Below are positions 27,720-37,048 of a DNA stretch of 64,000 bases, in pieces. The notes under the pieces are model-generated. The model saw only the letters and a list, made by a program, of their open reading frames with translations. It was not told the DNA's origin and did no database searches. Where the stretch lies: NCBI GenBank assembly GCA_037133755.1, contig JBAXNN010000003.1, positions 62,001-126,000 on the forward strand. The letters run 5' to 3'. The DNA is from F1-60-MAGs149 sp037133755. Lineage in GTDB: Bacteria > Actinomycetota > Thermoleophilia > Gaiellales > F1-60-MAGs149. A program made the translations under genes and the position numbers. Position 1 is the first letter of the stretch. Every line of letters starts with the position of its first letter.

Positions 27720-28943
27720 ATGCCGGTGATGAGCGTCCACGCACCACAGGCGGTTGGCCGGCGAGGGGCCGTCGCGGCGGTGGCGATCAGCGGTGGCGCG
27801 CTGATGATGGGCGCCTACGCCAACCTGTCGCTCGCGCCGCTGGCACCGCTGGTCCGCGCCGACCTCGGGATCAGCCTGACGGCCATCGGGTTCATCACCG
27901 CTGCGATCTTCCTCGGCGCGGCTGTGGCGAGCACGCCAGCCGGGCATCTGACCGATCGGCTCGGCGCCGTGCGCCTCCTGGCCATCGCCATGATCGGCAT
28001 CGCCGTCACCGAGTTGAGCGCCGCCGCCTCTCCCTGGGTCTGGCTGTTCGTCGTCGCGATGTTCGGCGTGGGCCTCTCGTACGGCTGCATCACGCCGCCG
28101 ACGAACGTGATCGTCCGCGGTGCCGCCGACGGCACGAACCAAGGGCTCGTGATGAGCGCGAAGCAGATCGGCGTCACGCTGGGTGGTCTGATCGCGGGCC
28201 TCACGCTGCCGGCGCTCGCAGACGCGTTCGGGTGGCGCATGTCGATGCTCGCTCCCGTCGTGGGCGCGCTCGTCGTGGCCGGTCTCGTGGTCATGACGCG
28301 TGACAACCTCAATCATCAGGTCGGGCCGCGGGCGAATCATGCGCAGGTGATGGAGAAGCTCAGCATCCGTCGGACCTGGCGGCTTGGTGTGGGAGCCTTC
28401 GGGTTCCTGATGGCCGGAACGCAGCAGGGGTTCATGGCCTACACGACGCTGTTTCTGACCGAGCGCCACGGCTACGGCCTGGCGATCGCCGGCGTGTCCT
28501 TCGCTGTGCTGATGGCCGGCGGCACGATCGGTCGGCTTGGCTGGGCGGTCATCTCCGATCGGTGGTTCCGCAACAACCGCTGGACGGGTCTCCTGATCAC
28601 CTCGCTGGTCGCGGCTGTCGGCCTGATCGGCATGGCCATCCTGCCGACGGGGCCGCTCCTGTGGCCGTGCTTCGTGCTCGTCGGGCTCTCGAGCATCGGC
28701 TGGAACGGGGTGTTCCTCGCGCTCGTCGCCAACTCCGTGCCCTCCACGCACGTCGGTCGCCTCTCCGGTTGGTCGCTGCGGTGTGTGTTCTCGGGCGTCG
28801 TCGTGATCCCGCCGATCATCGGCTATCTCGCCGACCACTGGGGCTGGGGCGCCGCGTGGACCTTCACGGCCGTGATCACGGTGATCGCGGGCTTCGGGAT
28901 GTACTTCGGCGCCCGCGGCGGCGTAAACCCACAGGAAGCGTAG
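27720..28943 (+). CDS. Major facilitator superfamily transporter
   Basis: A 407-residue carrier with about 12 hydrophobic segments. The inter-helix 2-3 motif GHLTDRLGAVR is the MFS motif A variant, and a similar WAVISDRWFRNNR loop appears in the second half. It is closest in style to CynX/NarK-like or organic-acid carriers. ATG at 27720 is preferred because the hydrophobic core begins about 25 residues later; ATG at 27729 is equally possible. It diverges from the CitE-like gene with 37 bases between starts and may take up or export the compound handled by the neighbours. Confidence 0.88.
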   Translation: MPVMSVHAPQAVGRRGAVAAVAISGGALMMGAYANLSLAPLAPLVRADLGISLTAIGFITAAIFLGAAVASTPAGHLTDRLGAVRLLAIAMIGIAVTELSAAASPWVWLFVVAMFGVGLSYGCITPPTNVIVRGAADGTNQGLVMSAKQIGVTLGGLIAGLTLPALADAFGWRMSMLAPVVGALVVAGLVVMTRDNLNHQVGPRANHAQVMEKLSIRRTWRLGVGAFGFLMAGTQQGFMAYTTLFLTERHGYGLAIAGVSFAVLMAGGTIGRLGWAVISDRWFRNNRWTGLLITSLVAAVGLIGMAILPTGPLLWPCFVLVGLSSIGWNGVFLALVANSVPSTHVGRLSGWSLRCVFSGVVVIPPIIGYLADHWGWGAAWTFTAVITVIAGFGMYFGARGGVNPQEA

Positions 28944-28946
28944 GGT

Positions 28947-28975
28947 TTGACCGAAACGCGTTTGGCGACGATACT
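28947..28975 (+). promoter_or_regulatory. Sigma-70-like promoter for the oxidoreductase-MmgE/PrpD operon
   Basis: TTGACC (28947-28952), a 17-bp spacer and GATACT (28970-28975) precede the ATG at 29006 by about 24 bases from the expected start site. A strong GGAGGAGAG ribosome-binding site lies between. The -35 differs from consensus by one base and the -10 (TATAAT) by two. Confidence 0.6.
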
Positions 28976-29005
28976 GTCACGCATTGCGAGACGGAGGAGA
29001 GAGCC

Positions 29006-30034
29006 ATGCGCGCAGCGCTATTTCATGAGTTCGGCGGGATCGACAAGATCGTCGTCGAGGACGTCGAGACCCCGAAGCCCCTGCCCAACGAGGTGCTGAT
29101 CAAGGTGGGCGCGTGCGCGCTCAACCACCTCGACGTGGACTTCCGCGAGGGCATCTCGCGCTTCCCGGTCGATCCGGGCGGCGTGTTCGGCCTCGAGCTG
29201 GCCGGCGAGATCGTCGAGGTCGGCTCGGCCGTGTCCGACGAATGGAAGGTCGGCGATCGCGTTGCGCCGTACCTGATGGGCATCGACCTCAACAACATCT
29301 ACGCCCGCACCGGCCGCGAGAACCTCGCCGCCATTGATTTCATCGGTATCACGCGCGGAGGTGGGTACGCCGAGTACAGCGCCATCCCGGAGAGCCACCT
29401 CGTGCGTATCCCGGACGGACTGTCGTACGCCGACGCTGCCGCAACGCAGATCGCGTTCGGCACGGCCTTCCACATGCTCTTCACGCGCGGTCGCCTGGCG
29501 ATCGGCGAGACGGTGCTGATCAACTCGGTCGGCTCGGGCATCGGCTCCGCTGCCGTCCAGCTCGCCGCCATGAGCGGTGCGCGCATCATCGGCACGTCGT
29601 CGGGAGACGACAAGCTCGAGGCCGCGAAGAAGTTCGGCATGCACCACGGCATCAACTACACCAAGCAGGACATCGTCGAAGAGGTCATGCGCATCACCGA
29701 TGGTGCCGGCGCGCACCTGACGTACGAGCACGTGGGCGGCGATCTCTTCACCGCCGGCCTGCACTCGCTCGGTAAGGATGGTCGCCTGGTCACGTGTGGC
29801 GGCCACTCCGGCGAGGTTGTGCCGGTCGACATGATCCCGCTGTTCCGGATGCAGTGGCAGATCATCGGCTCGTTCACGTACACCAAGGGCGAGTACCAGA
29901 CGGTCATGCAGATGGTCGCCGACGGTAAGCTGAAGCCGCTGGTCGACACTGAGGTGCCGCTCGAGGACATCCGCAAGGCCTTCGAGCGCATGGAGAGCCG
30001 CGGGCACTTCGGCAAGATCGTGGTGGTTCCGTGA
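29006..30034 (+). CDS. Zinc-type alcohol dehydrogenase / quinone oxidoreductase (MDR superfamily)
   Basis: A 342-residue NAD(P)H-dependent medium-chain oxidoreductase. The GroES-like domain has VLIKVGACALNHLDVDFREG and GLELAGEIVEVG; the Rossmann domain has VLINSVGSGIGSAAVQLA and ARIIGTSSGDDKLEAAKKFG. Typical catalytic zinc ligands are not obvious (CALNHLD replaces the zinc-binding Cys-Gly-Ser-Asp pattern), so quinone-oxidoreductase-like or crotonyl-CoA reductase-like chemistry is possible. ATG lies after GGAGGAGAGAGCC. It overlaps the MmgE/PrpD start by four bases and a promoter is visible upstream. Confidence 0.92.
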   Translation: MRAALFHEFGGIDKIVVEDVETPKPLPNEVLIKVGACALNHLDVDFREGISRFPVDPGGVFGLELAGEIVEVGSAVSDEWKVGDRVAPYLMGIDLNNIYARTGRENLAAIDFIGITRGGGYAEYSAIPESHLVRIPDGLSYADAAATQIAFGTAFHMLFTRGRLAIGETVLINSVGSGIGSAAVQLAAMSGARIIGTSSGDDKLEAAKKFGMHHGINYTKQDIVEEVMRITDGAGAHLTYEHVGGDLFTAGLHSLGKDGRLVTCGGHSGEVVPVDMIPLFRMQWQIIGSFTYTKGEYQTVMQMVADGKLKPLVDTEVPLEDIRKAFERMESRGHFGKIVVVP

Positions 30035-31404
30035 TCGCACGGGACCTCGCACACTGGATCCTCGACCTGAAGTACGAGGACATCGATGCAGACACCGAGG
30101 CCTACTGCCGGGAGCTGATCCTCGATCACCTCGGCACGGCCGCCCGGGGCGGCGTCATGGAGAACATGCCGAGCGTCGATGCGACGCTCGCCTCGCTGGG
30201 AGCCGATTCCGGCGCGGTCCTGACCGCCGTCGTCGGCAAGGCGCCAGCACGGCCCGAGTGGGCGGTCTTCACGAACGCGATCGCCGCGCACTCGGTCGAG
30301 CTCGATGACACGCACTCTGCGTCGTCCCTGCACCCGGCCGTGGTGGTGATTCCCGGGGCCATGGCGGCCGCGGAGGTCGAAGGTTCGTCCGGCCGCGACG
30401 TGATCGCCGCGATCGTAGCGGGCTACGAGGTGGCATGCCGCCTCGGACGCGCGCTGACAGCCAAGGAGGTCTACGCCAAGGGCTTCCATCCGACGGCAAT
30501 CGTCGGAGCGTTCTCGACGGCTGCCGCGGTCGGCAAGCTGATCGGACTCAACGAGGAGCAGCTTGCGCACGCCTTCGGCATCGCCGCGAGCCAGGCCTCG
30601 GGACGCACCGAGTTCCTGTCGGAGGGTGCGTGGACGAAGCGCCTGCATCCAGGTTGGTCGAGCCATGCCGGCTACATCGCCGCGCATCTCGCCAAGAACG
30701 GCTTCACAGGCCCCTCGCTGCCGTTTGACGGCCGTGACGGCCTGCTGCGTGGGTACGGCTCCGAGGAGAACCTCGCGCGCCTCACGCAGGGGCTCGGACA
30801 GCCGTTCGAGCTTGCCATCACCAGCGTCAAGCCGCACGCCTGCTGCCGCTACAACCAGGGCCCGATCGATCTCGCGATCGCGCTCCGCGCGGAGCACGGC
30901 ATCGGTCCCGACGACATCGCGTCGATCGAGGTCGGTGTGGTGACGGCCGCGGTCGGCATCGTCGTCGAGCCGCGTGACCGCAAGATCCGACCGACCAACG
31001 ATGTCGACGCGCAGTTCTCGCTGCCGTACGCCGTCGGCCTTGGTATCGCCAAGGGCCAGGCCTCGCTCGATGAGTACGCCCCCGAGGCGCTCGGCGATGC
31101 TGCGGTGCTCTCGGTTGCCGAGAAGACGGTGGCGATCGTCAAGCCCGAGTTCGACGCGAAGTACCCGGACCTCTGGCCGTGCGACATGACGATCACGACG
31201 ACCGACGGTCGCACGCTGACGGCATCGCTCGAGCACGCCAAGGGCGATCCGGAGAACAAGCTCGGCTACGACGGCATGTGCACGAAGTTCCGCTCGCTCG
31301 CCTCCAGCGTCTTCGACGACGCCCAGATGGACGCGATCATCGCGGCCGTGAACGACATCGCCGACGGCGGTATCGGGCCGGTCGCTGCTGCTGTCACCCG
31401 GTAA
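30031..31404 (+). CDS. MmgE/PrpD family protein
   Basis: A 457-residue protein of the 2-methylcitrate dehydratase / cis-aconitate decarboxylase / iminodisuccinate epimerase fold. VELDDTHSASSLHPAVVVIPGAMAAAE contains the Asp and His residues of the active site, and SVKPHACCRYNQGPIDLA is the C-terminal signature. No methylcitrate cycle gene is near, so propionate use is not implied. The start is GTG overlapping the upstream stop (GTGA). The stop runs directly into the hairpin element 31405-31722. Confidence 0.92.
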   Translation: MIARDLAHWILDLKYEDIDADTEAYCRELILDHLGTAARGGVMENMPSVDATLASLGADSGAVLTAVVGKAPARPEWAVFTNAIAAHSVELDDTHSASSLHPAVVVIPGAMAAAEVEGSSGRDVIAAIVAGYEVACRLGRALTAKEVYAKGFHPTAIVGAFSTAAAVGKLIGLNEEQLAHAFGIAASQASGRTEFLSEGAWTKRLHPGWSSHAGYIAAHLAKNGFTGPSLPFDGRDGLLRGYGSEENLARLTQGLGQPFELAITSVKPHACCRYNQGPIDLAIALRAEHGIGPDDIASIEVGVVTAAVGIVVEPRDRKIRPTNDVDAQFSLPYAVGLGIAKGQASLDEYAPEALGDAAVLSVAEKTVAIVKPEFDAKYPDLWPCDMTITTTDGRTLTASLEHAKGDPENKLGYDGMCTKFRSLASSVFDDAQMDAIIAAVNDIADGGIGPVAAAVTR

Positions 31405-31590
31405 CGACGGGAACACCTCGAGGTGGCTCGGTCGGTAACGACCGATTCACCTCGAGGTGATCCCGTCGCCTGTGTGGATTAACGTTGTTAGCAGTGGCAG
31501 TGGTGATTCGGGTTGCTGGACTCAGGCGACGCGATGACCTTGAGGTGAATCGGTCGTTACCGACCGAGCCACCTCAAGGCCTTCGCGTCG
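31405..31590. repeat. Convergent-junction hairpin element (family A), copy 2
   Basis: The element begins directly after the TAA of the MmgE/PrpD gene. Hairpin 1 pairs 31414-31434 with 31439-31459 (CACCTCGAGGTG outer arms, inner TCGGTCG/CGACCGA, loop GTAA), with GACGGGA/TCCCGTC further out. Hairpin 2 (about 31525-31590) has outer arms CCTTGAGG/CCTCAAGG and inner TCGGTCG/CGACCGA. Compared with copy 1 the changed bases change in pairs, keeping the stems. The spacer between hairpins is recognisably related to that of copy 1. Confidence 0.85.
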
Positions 31591-31719
31591 TCGAACGCGA
31601 TCAACCGACAGGCTCTCCCGTCGTCGAACGCGATCAACCGACAGGCTCTCCCGTCGTCGAACGCGATCAACCGACAGGCTCTCCCGTCGTCGAACGGGAT
31701 CAGCGGTGAGGCTCTCCCG
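31588..31719. repeat. Tandem 33-bp minisatellite, three exact and one degenerate unit
   Basis: Units 31588-31620, 31621-31653 and 31654-31686 are identical; 31687-31719 is diverged. A single related unit ends copy 1 at 26777-26809. The array runs up to TCGTCA, whose last three bases are the stop codon of the GFA gene (minus strand). Length is a multiple of three, but no start or conserved protein supports translation. Exact tandem units suggest recent slippage and likely strain-to-strain length variation. Confidence 0.9.
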
Positions 31720-31722
31720 TCG

Positions 31723-32154
31723 TCACTCGTAGATCGCAGCCAGCCCCTCGTCGCCATAGCCGTCGATGGTCGGCAGGCCGTCTGGCTGCTCCCATGGCGC
31801 GCGGCTGTCCCAGAAGATGTGCGCCTCCACGCGGAGGCCCGTCTCGTCGTCGAGCGTGGTGGAGCTGAAGTACAGCAGCGGGTCTTCGGGGATCCGGAAC
31901 AGCAGGTACGTGCCACACGTCGAGCAGAAGCCGCGCTCGCCACCCGTCATGCTCGTCGGACCCGCAAACCAGTGCACGAGCTCCTCGCCCTGGGTGAAGG
32001 CGAAACCATCCGCATCGCAGGCCGTGAAGGACGAGGGACCACCCGCCATCTGCCGGCACTCGCGGCAATGGCACGTGTTGATGGGACGGATTGGCTCGGG
32101 CGCGGTGTAGCGGACGCCGCCGCAGATGCAGCCGCCGGTGCGAGTGGTGGGCAT
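31723..32154 (-). CDS. GFA/CENP-V family zinc protein
   Basis: A 143-residue protein of the glutathione-dependent formaldehyde-activating (GFA) fold. Cys pairs are in GGCICGGVRY, CHCRECR and GFCSTCGTYL, giving the family's zinc sites. S-hydroxymethylglutathione synthase activity is the textbook function, but many GFA proteins in organisms without glutathione have no known activity. The start is ATG. Its stop forms the end of the minisatellite and hairpin element. Confidence 0.9.
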   Translation of the reverse strand: MPTTRTGGCICGGVRYTAPEPIRPINTCHCRECRQMAGGPSSFTACDADGFAFTQGEELVHWFAGPTSMTGGERGFCSTCGTYLLFRIPEDPLLYFSSTTLDDETGLRVEAHIFWDSRAPWEQPDGLPTIDGYGDEGLAAIYE

Positions 32155-32202
32155 GCGGGGAGTGTAGGCGGCTCAATCCGGGGCCGCTCGCGATCCAGGG
32201 GT

Positions 32203-32304
32203 GGACACCACATCCGCGCGGTTGTCATGTCCACCTCCACCCCACGAGGCGAGAGCCCGCCGGCGATCGAGGGTGGACATGACAACCGCGCGGATGTGAT
32301 GTCC
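32203..32304. repeat. Palindromic repeat family B, copy 2: 33-bp inverted repeat
   Basis: Arms 32203-32235 and 32272-32304 are reverse complements with one mismatch. Each arm is a near-perfect 30-bp palindrome centred on CCGCGCGG with GGACA/TGTCC ends, the same motif as at 12238-12353. It lies in the 208-bp gap between the GFA gene and the ABC operon's last gene, just before that operon's terminator. No gene is present in 32155-32362. Confidence 0.85.
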
Positions 32305-32316
32305 TCCCAACGAAAA

Positions 32317-32350
32317 AGGCCCCGCCCCGGCTGGTGCCGGGACGGGGCCT
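32317..32350 (-). terminator. Intrinsic terminator of the ABC importer operon
   Basis: A 14-bp stem with one mismatch (32317-32330 with 32337-32350) and a 6-base loop. On the minus-strand transcript it is followed by a U-run (the A-run 32313-32317 on the plus strand). It starts 12 bases beyond the stop of the last permease gene, as expected for the end of the importer operon. Confidence 0.85.
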
Positions 32351-32362
32351 CGTTGTTTCGGA

Positions 32363-33352
32363 TCAGTCGCCCGAGGGGGCGGCCTGCATGGCCGAGGTGT
32401 TCATCGATCCGCCGTCGTCTTCCTCGATCGCACGAGCCTTCTTGCGGCCGGTCACAGCGGACACGACCAGGAAGAGTGCGATCAGGAGGAACGAGAACAG
32501 AATCGTCACGACGCCCAGCGAGTACACATACGGACGGAGCACCGAGGTCGACGTGATGATGAACAGCTCCAGGGGGAGGGTGTTGATGGCACCCGACACG
32601 AGGAACGTGCGCTCGAACTCGTTGAGCGCGAGCGTGAAGCCGAACAGGCCAGCACCGAACACACCCGTCCAGATGAGCGGAAGGGTGACCTCGCGGAACG
32701 TCGTGAAGCTGCCAGCGCCGAGATCGCGTGCGGCCTCTTCAGACCGTGCGTCGTAGCGATTGAAGATCGACATCATCACGAGGAAGCCGAAGGGCAGAGC
32801 CCAAACAGCCTGCACGCCGATAATCGGGATGTACCCGAGCGGAGCCTGACCGGTGTGGTAGTTGATACCCGCATCGTTCAGGTACGGCGTGGAGTAGTAC
32901 AGCAGGAACGAGAGACCCAGGGAGAGCAGAAGACCCGGGGTCATCAGGCTCAGCAGGATCGCGTAGAACAGGATGCCCGAGCCGCGGAACGAGCGCCGGA
33001 ACGCCATGCCGAGGGTGAGGGACAGGATTGCCGTGATTCCCGCAACGATCAGGGAGATCCAGAGCGACTTGCCGATACCGTCCCGCACGCCGCTCATCAG
33101 ATCCGAGTCGGCGTTGAGCTCGCTGTACCAGTGGAACGAGCCGAGCCCGTGCGCGGGCAACGTCATCGAACCAGACGTGTCCTGGAAGGACAGCACGCCC
33201 ATGGTGATCATCGGCCCGTACATGAACAGGGCGAAGATGATGAAGAACACGAGCAGGACGGGCTTCGACCGGTTGATCGGCAGATAGACCATCGCGAGGA
33301 ACGGAATGGCGATGATCACCAGCGCGATGAGATACCAGACGTACGTCATCAC
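32363..33352 (-). CDS. Polyamine-type ABC transporter permease (PotC-like)
   Basis: A 329-residue inner-membrane permease with about six transmembrane segments. The EAA loop EEAARDLGAGSFTTFREVTLP, which docks the ATPase, is intact. The basic, acidic-tipped C-terminus is cytoplasmic. Its start overlaps the PotB-like stop by four bases (ATGA), so the two permeases are coupled. Together with the PotB-, PotA- and SBP-like genes it forms a complete importer; the substrate may be a polyamine, opine or other small cation. Confidence 0.93.
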   Translation of the reverse strand: MMTYVWYLIALVIIAIPFLAMVYLPINRSKPVLLVFFIIFALFMYGPMITMGVLSFQDTSGSMTLPAHGLGSFHWYSELNADSDLMSGVRDGIGKSLWISLIVAGITAILSLTLGMAFRRSFRGSGILFYAILLSLMTPGLLLSLGLSFLLYYSTPYLNDAGINYHTGQAPLGYIPIIGVQAVWALPFGFLVMMSIFNRYDARSEEAARDLGAGSFTTFREVTLPLIWTGVFGAGLFGFTLALNEFERTFLVSGAINTLPLELFIITSTSVLRPYVYSLGVVTILFSFLLIALFLVVSAVTGRKKARAIEEDDGGSMNTSAMQAAPSGD

Positions 33353-34312
33353 ACGACCTCCCGGATCTTCGAGAACCGCAGCATGATCGCCACGCCAATC
33401 GTCATCACGGCGACGAGGATCGTGGCACCCGCTGCCGCCTTCGGCAGGTCGGGCAGCACGTAGGCCTCGTAGACGAGGGTACCGACGGATTGGATCGTGC
33501 CACCGCCGATCAGACGCACCGTCGCGAACTCACCCATGGTGAGGACGAACACGAAGATGCAGCCGATCAGCACGCCAGGCAGAGACAACGGGAAGATGAC
33601 TTCCCGGAAGACCTTGGCCGGCGTTGCGCCGAGGTCGCGTGCGGCCTCGATCGCAGCGTTATCCAGCGTTGCGAGCTGGAAGAAGATCGGTGTGACCATG
33701 AACAGGACGTACAGCTGGATCAGGGCCAGCGTGATCGCGAACGTCGAGTAGAACAACGCATCGATCGGTTCCTTGATGACGTGCAGGACTTCAACGAGGA
33801 AGTAGTTGATCAGACCCTGACGGCCCAGGACGGGCAGCCAGGAGACGATGCGCACCACGTACGCGACCCAGAACGGGGCGAGGACGACGATGAACAGCGC
33901 GATCTGGAACTTGACCGCCTTGACGCAGCGCGCCAGGAAGAACGCGATCGGATAGCCGATAACGATGCAGAGCAGCGTGATGATCAGCGACCGGATCACG
34001 GTGTCACGCAGCGTGTTGGTGTACACGCTGGTCTCGAAGAGGCGCCCGTAGGCGGCGCCGGTGAACGAAAACGCATCGAAGCCCACGGGAGTGCGCTCCC
34101 ACAGGGACACGAGGACGATCATGACGAGCGGAGCGATCAGGAACAGGAGCAGCCAGATGGTGCCCGGTGCGATCCACGCCAGCGTCACGAGCGGCGAGCG
34201 CGTCGGGCCAGACGTGGCCACGATGCCCTGCGGTGCTTCGGGATGATGTGGCGTCTCGAGAGCCGTGGCCTCGGCAACTTCTGCCTTGGCCTCGTCGAGC
34301 GCGCTGTGGTCA

Positions 34313-34335
<23 letters not shown>
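33349..34335 (-). CDS. Polyamine-type ABC transporter permease (PotB-like)
   Basis: A 328-residue permease with a cytoplasmic head and about six membrane segments. The EAA loop is IEAARDLGATPAKVFREVIFP. The ATG at 34335 is preferred because the sequence upstream lies inside the ATPase gene; overlap with the ATPase stop is 23 bases. The first 40 residues are polar and not conserved in the family. It pairs with the PotC-like permease downstream. Confidence 0.92.
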
Positions 34336-35386
<1,051 letters not shown>

Positions 35387-35417
35387 CCTATATCCCGTTT
35401 CTCTCTAGTTCAGATGT

Positions 35418-35445
35418 GGAGGGGGCGACCGAAGTCGCCCCCTCC
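35418..35445 (-). terminator. Intra-operon hairpin with UUCG tetraloop between SBP and ATPase genes
   Basis: A perfect 12-bp stem (35418-35429 with 35434-35445). On the minus-strand transcript the loop is UUCG closed by C-G, one of the most stable RNA tetraloops. No long U-run follows, so partial termination or 3' protection of the binding-protein mRNA is likelier than a full stop. This arrangement commonly raises binding protein over membrane components. Confidence 0.75.
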
Positions 35446-35472
35446 GGGTACTACCTGCAGGACAAGAACGCG

Positions 35473-36834
35473 TTATGCGCTCTTGAACTCCTGCCACTTC
35501 TGCGACATGTAGTCAGCCTCGTCCATGTGGCTGTTCCACGTGTTGAAGTTCGAGCAGCGGTCCTCGTAGGAGCCGCCGTCACGAACCGTGCCCTTCTTGA
35601 TCGTCGGCTGACCGAACGGATCGTTGAGGGTCTTCGACGCGGGTGCGCCCTGGAGCCAGAACTCGTCCTCGGCGGAACCGGCGACGAGGCCCTGGGCCGT
35701 GGCGTCGATGACCGCGTTGTAGTAGCCCTGGAGGCCCATGTTGCCGGCGGGGCCAGCAGTGTTCCACCAGTTGACGTACTCGAGAGCAGCTGCCTGCTTC
35801 GAGGCATCCTCGGCGACGTGCGAGGCGATCGCATTGCCGCCACCCCAGCCGCGGTAGCCCTCCTTCGGTGCCGCGTAGCGGACCGGGAAGTTCTGCGCCT
35901 GGAGGAGCGAGACGGCCGGCGACCACATGGACTCGACGAGAACCTCGCCGGAGCTCATGAAGTTGACCGACTCGTCGAACGTCGCCCAGAAGCCGCGGAA
36001 CTGACCCTGCTTCTTCAGCGAGATGCAGTAGTTCATCAGCTCGTCGATCTCGGCCTTCGTCATGTTGCCCTTGTCGACGAAGGTGACCTGACCAGCGGCC
36101 TCAGCGGCCATGGCGAGGTCGATCGCGCCGATTTCCGGGTCGTCGATGATGGCGACCTTGCCCTTGACCTGCGGGTCGACGAGGATGGCCCACGAGGTCT
36201 GCTCGCCGAGCTCCTTCTCGTTGTACCCGAAGGCGTCCGAGTTGTGGTTGGCCGGGACCAGCGTGATGAAGTCAGTCTCCTTCTCGCCGGCCAGCGTCTT
36301 GTTGTCCGTGGCGTACAGCTTGCGGTACGGGGCGTCGCCCTGTCCCGGGTTGTTGCCCTCGGCAAGAACACCAGTGGTGATCAGCGGCGAGATCTCGCTG
36401 TAGCGAGTCATCGCCGACGTGGGGATGGCCTGCAGGTTGCCGGCCGGCCACGTCTGATCGAGCTGATGGTAGTAGCCCGAGAAGATGTCGAACGAGTCGG
36501 GCTGCGTGAGCACGATCTGCGTCGTCTCAGGCGTCGACTTGATGATCCACTCGAGCTTGACGCCCGGGTGGTCCTTCTCGTACATGGCCTTGATCGGGTC
36601 GCTCTGGTCGACGCCGATACCCAGGACGCGAAGCGTGCCCTGGTAGGCGGGTGCGTCAGCAGCCGACGACGCGGCAGCAGCCGTGTCAGCCGAGCTCGAC
36701 GACGAACCCGAATCGCTTCCACCGCACGCGGCAAGTGCGCCGGCGGCGGTCAGGCCGATACCGGCAAGGCCGGCGTTCCTGACGAACTGGCGACGATTCA
36801 TGCGGCGCATGTCGTCGGATTCCGAATTGCTCAT
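35473..36834 (-). CDS. Periplasmic-type substrate-binding lipoprotein (PotD-like)
   Basis: A 453-residue extracytoplasmic solute-binding protein. The N-terminus has a Tat motif NRRQFVRNAG and a lipobox LAACGG, so the protein is exported folded and lipid-anchored at the Cys. A Ser/Ala/Asp-rich linker (about 40-62) follows. The SBP fold includes DIFSGYYHQLDQTWPAGNLQAIP and the WSPAVSLLQAQ region. It is the first gene of the importer operon, with a good promoter and an AGGGGG ribosome-binding site. Confidence 0.93.
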   Translation of the reverse strand: MSNSESDDMRRMNRRQFVRNAGLAGIGLTAAGALAACGGSDSGSSSSSADTAAAASSAADAPAYQGTLRVLGIGVDQSDPIKAMYEKDHPGVKLEWIIKSTPETTQIVLTQPDSFDIFSGYYHQLDQTWPAGNLQAIPTSAMTRYSEISPLITTGVLAEGNNPGQGDAPYRKLYATDNKTLAGEKETDFITLVPANHNSDAFGYNEKELGEQTSWAILVDPQVKGKVAIIDDPEIGAIDLAMAAEAAGQVTFVDKGNMTKAEIDELMNYCISLKKQGQFRGFWATFDESVNFMSSGEVLVESMWSPAVSLLQAQNFPVRYAAPKEGYRGWGGGNAIASHVAEDASKQAAALEYVNWWNTAGPAGNMGLQGYYNAVIDATAQGLVAGSAEDEFWLQGAPASKTLNDPFGQPTIKKGTVRDGGSYEDRCSNFNTWNSHMDEADYMSQKWQEFKSA

Positions 36835-36854
36835 CCGTTCCCCCTGTGGTCTCT

Positions 36855-36872
36855 GTGATCGTCTCCGATCAC
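36855..36872. promoter_or_regulatory. Inverted repeat in the SBP 5' leader
   Basis: GTGATCG-TCTC-CGATCAC (36855-36872) has perfect 7-bp arms. It lies about 20 bases upstream of the start codon and downstream of the predicted start site of the importer transcript. It could be an operator or a short leader hairpin near the ribosome-binding site. Confidence 0.45.
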
Positions 36873-36924
36873 ACTTTCTCCTCTACCGCGGGCTCTGAGG
36901 TCCAGAACCCATCGGTGAACAGAG

Positions 36925-36953
36925 GTTATAGGCGGGTGCGGACGAAGTGTCAA
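36925..36953 (-). promoter_or_regulatory. Sigma-70-type promoter of the ABC importer operon
   Basis: Read on the minus strand: a perfect -35 TTGACA (36948-36953), a 17-bp spacer and -10 TATAAC (36925-36930). The expected start site is near 36918, giving a leader of roughly 80 nt that includes the inverted repeat 36855-36872. It is the best promoter match I found in the window. Confidence 0.75.
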
Positions 36954-37048
36954 ACCCGAGATCCGGCTCACACCGCACGAATCGTCCGGATCAGGACGGT
37001 TTGCACAGGTCGCGCGGCGTCCCGTCCATTGCGGGTACCGTTCTCGGC

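Noticed and set aside
27696..27724. A TTGACC-N17-TATGCC promoter for the MFS gene
   Set aside because: The -10 overlaps the chosen start codon, so it would give a transcript beginning after the start. It would work only if the real start were further downstream.
31485..31709. A frame encoding a repeated VVERDQPTGSP peptide
   Set aside because: The peptide is just the 33-bp minisatellite read in one frame. There is no ribosome-binding site, no homologous non-repeat part, and it runs through hairpins.
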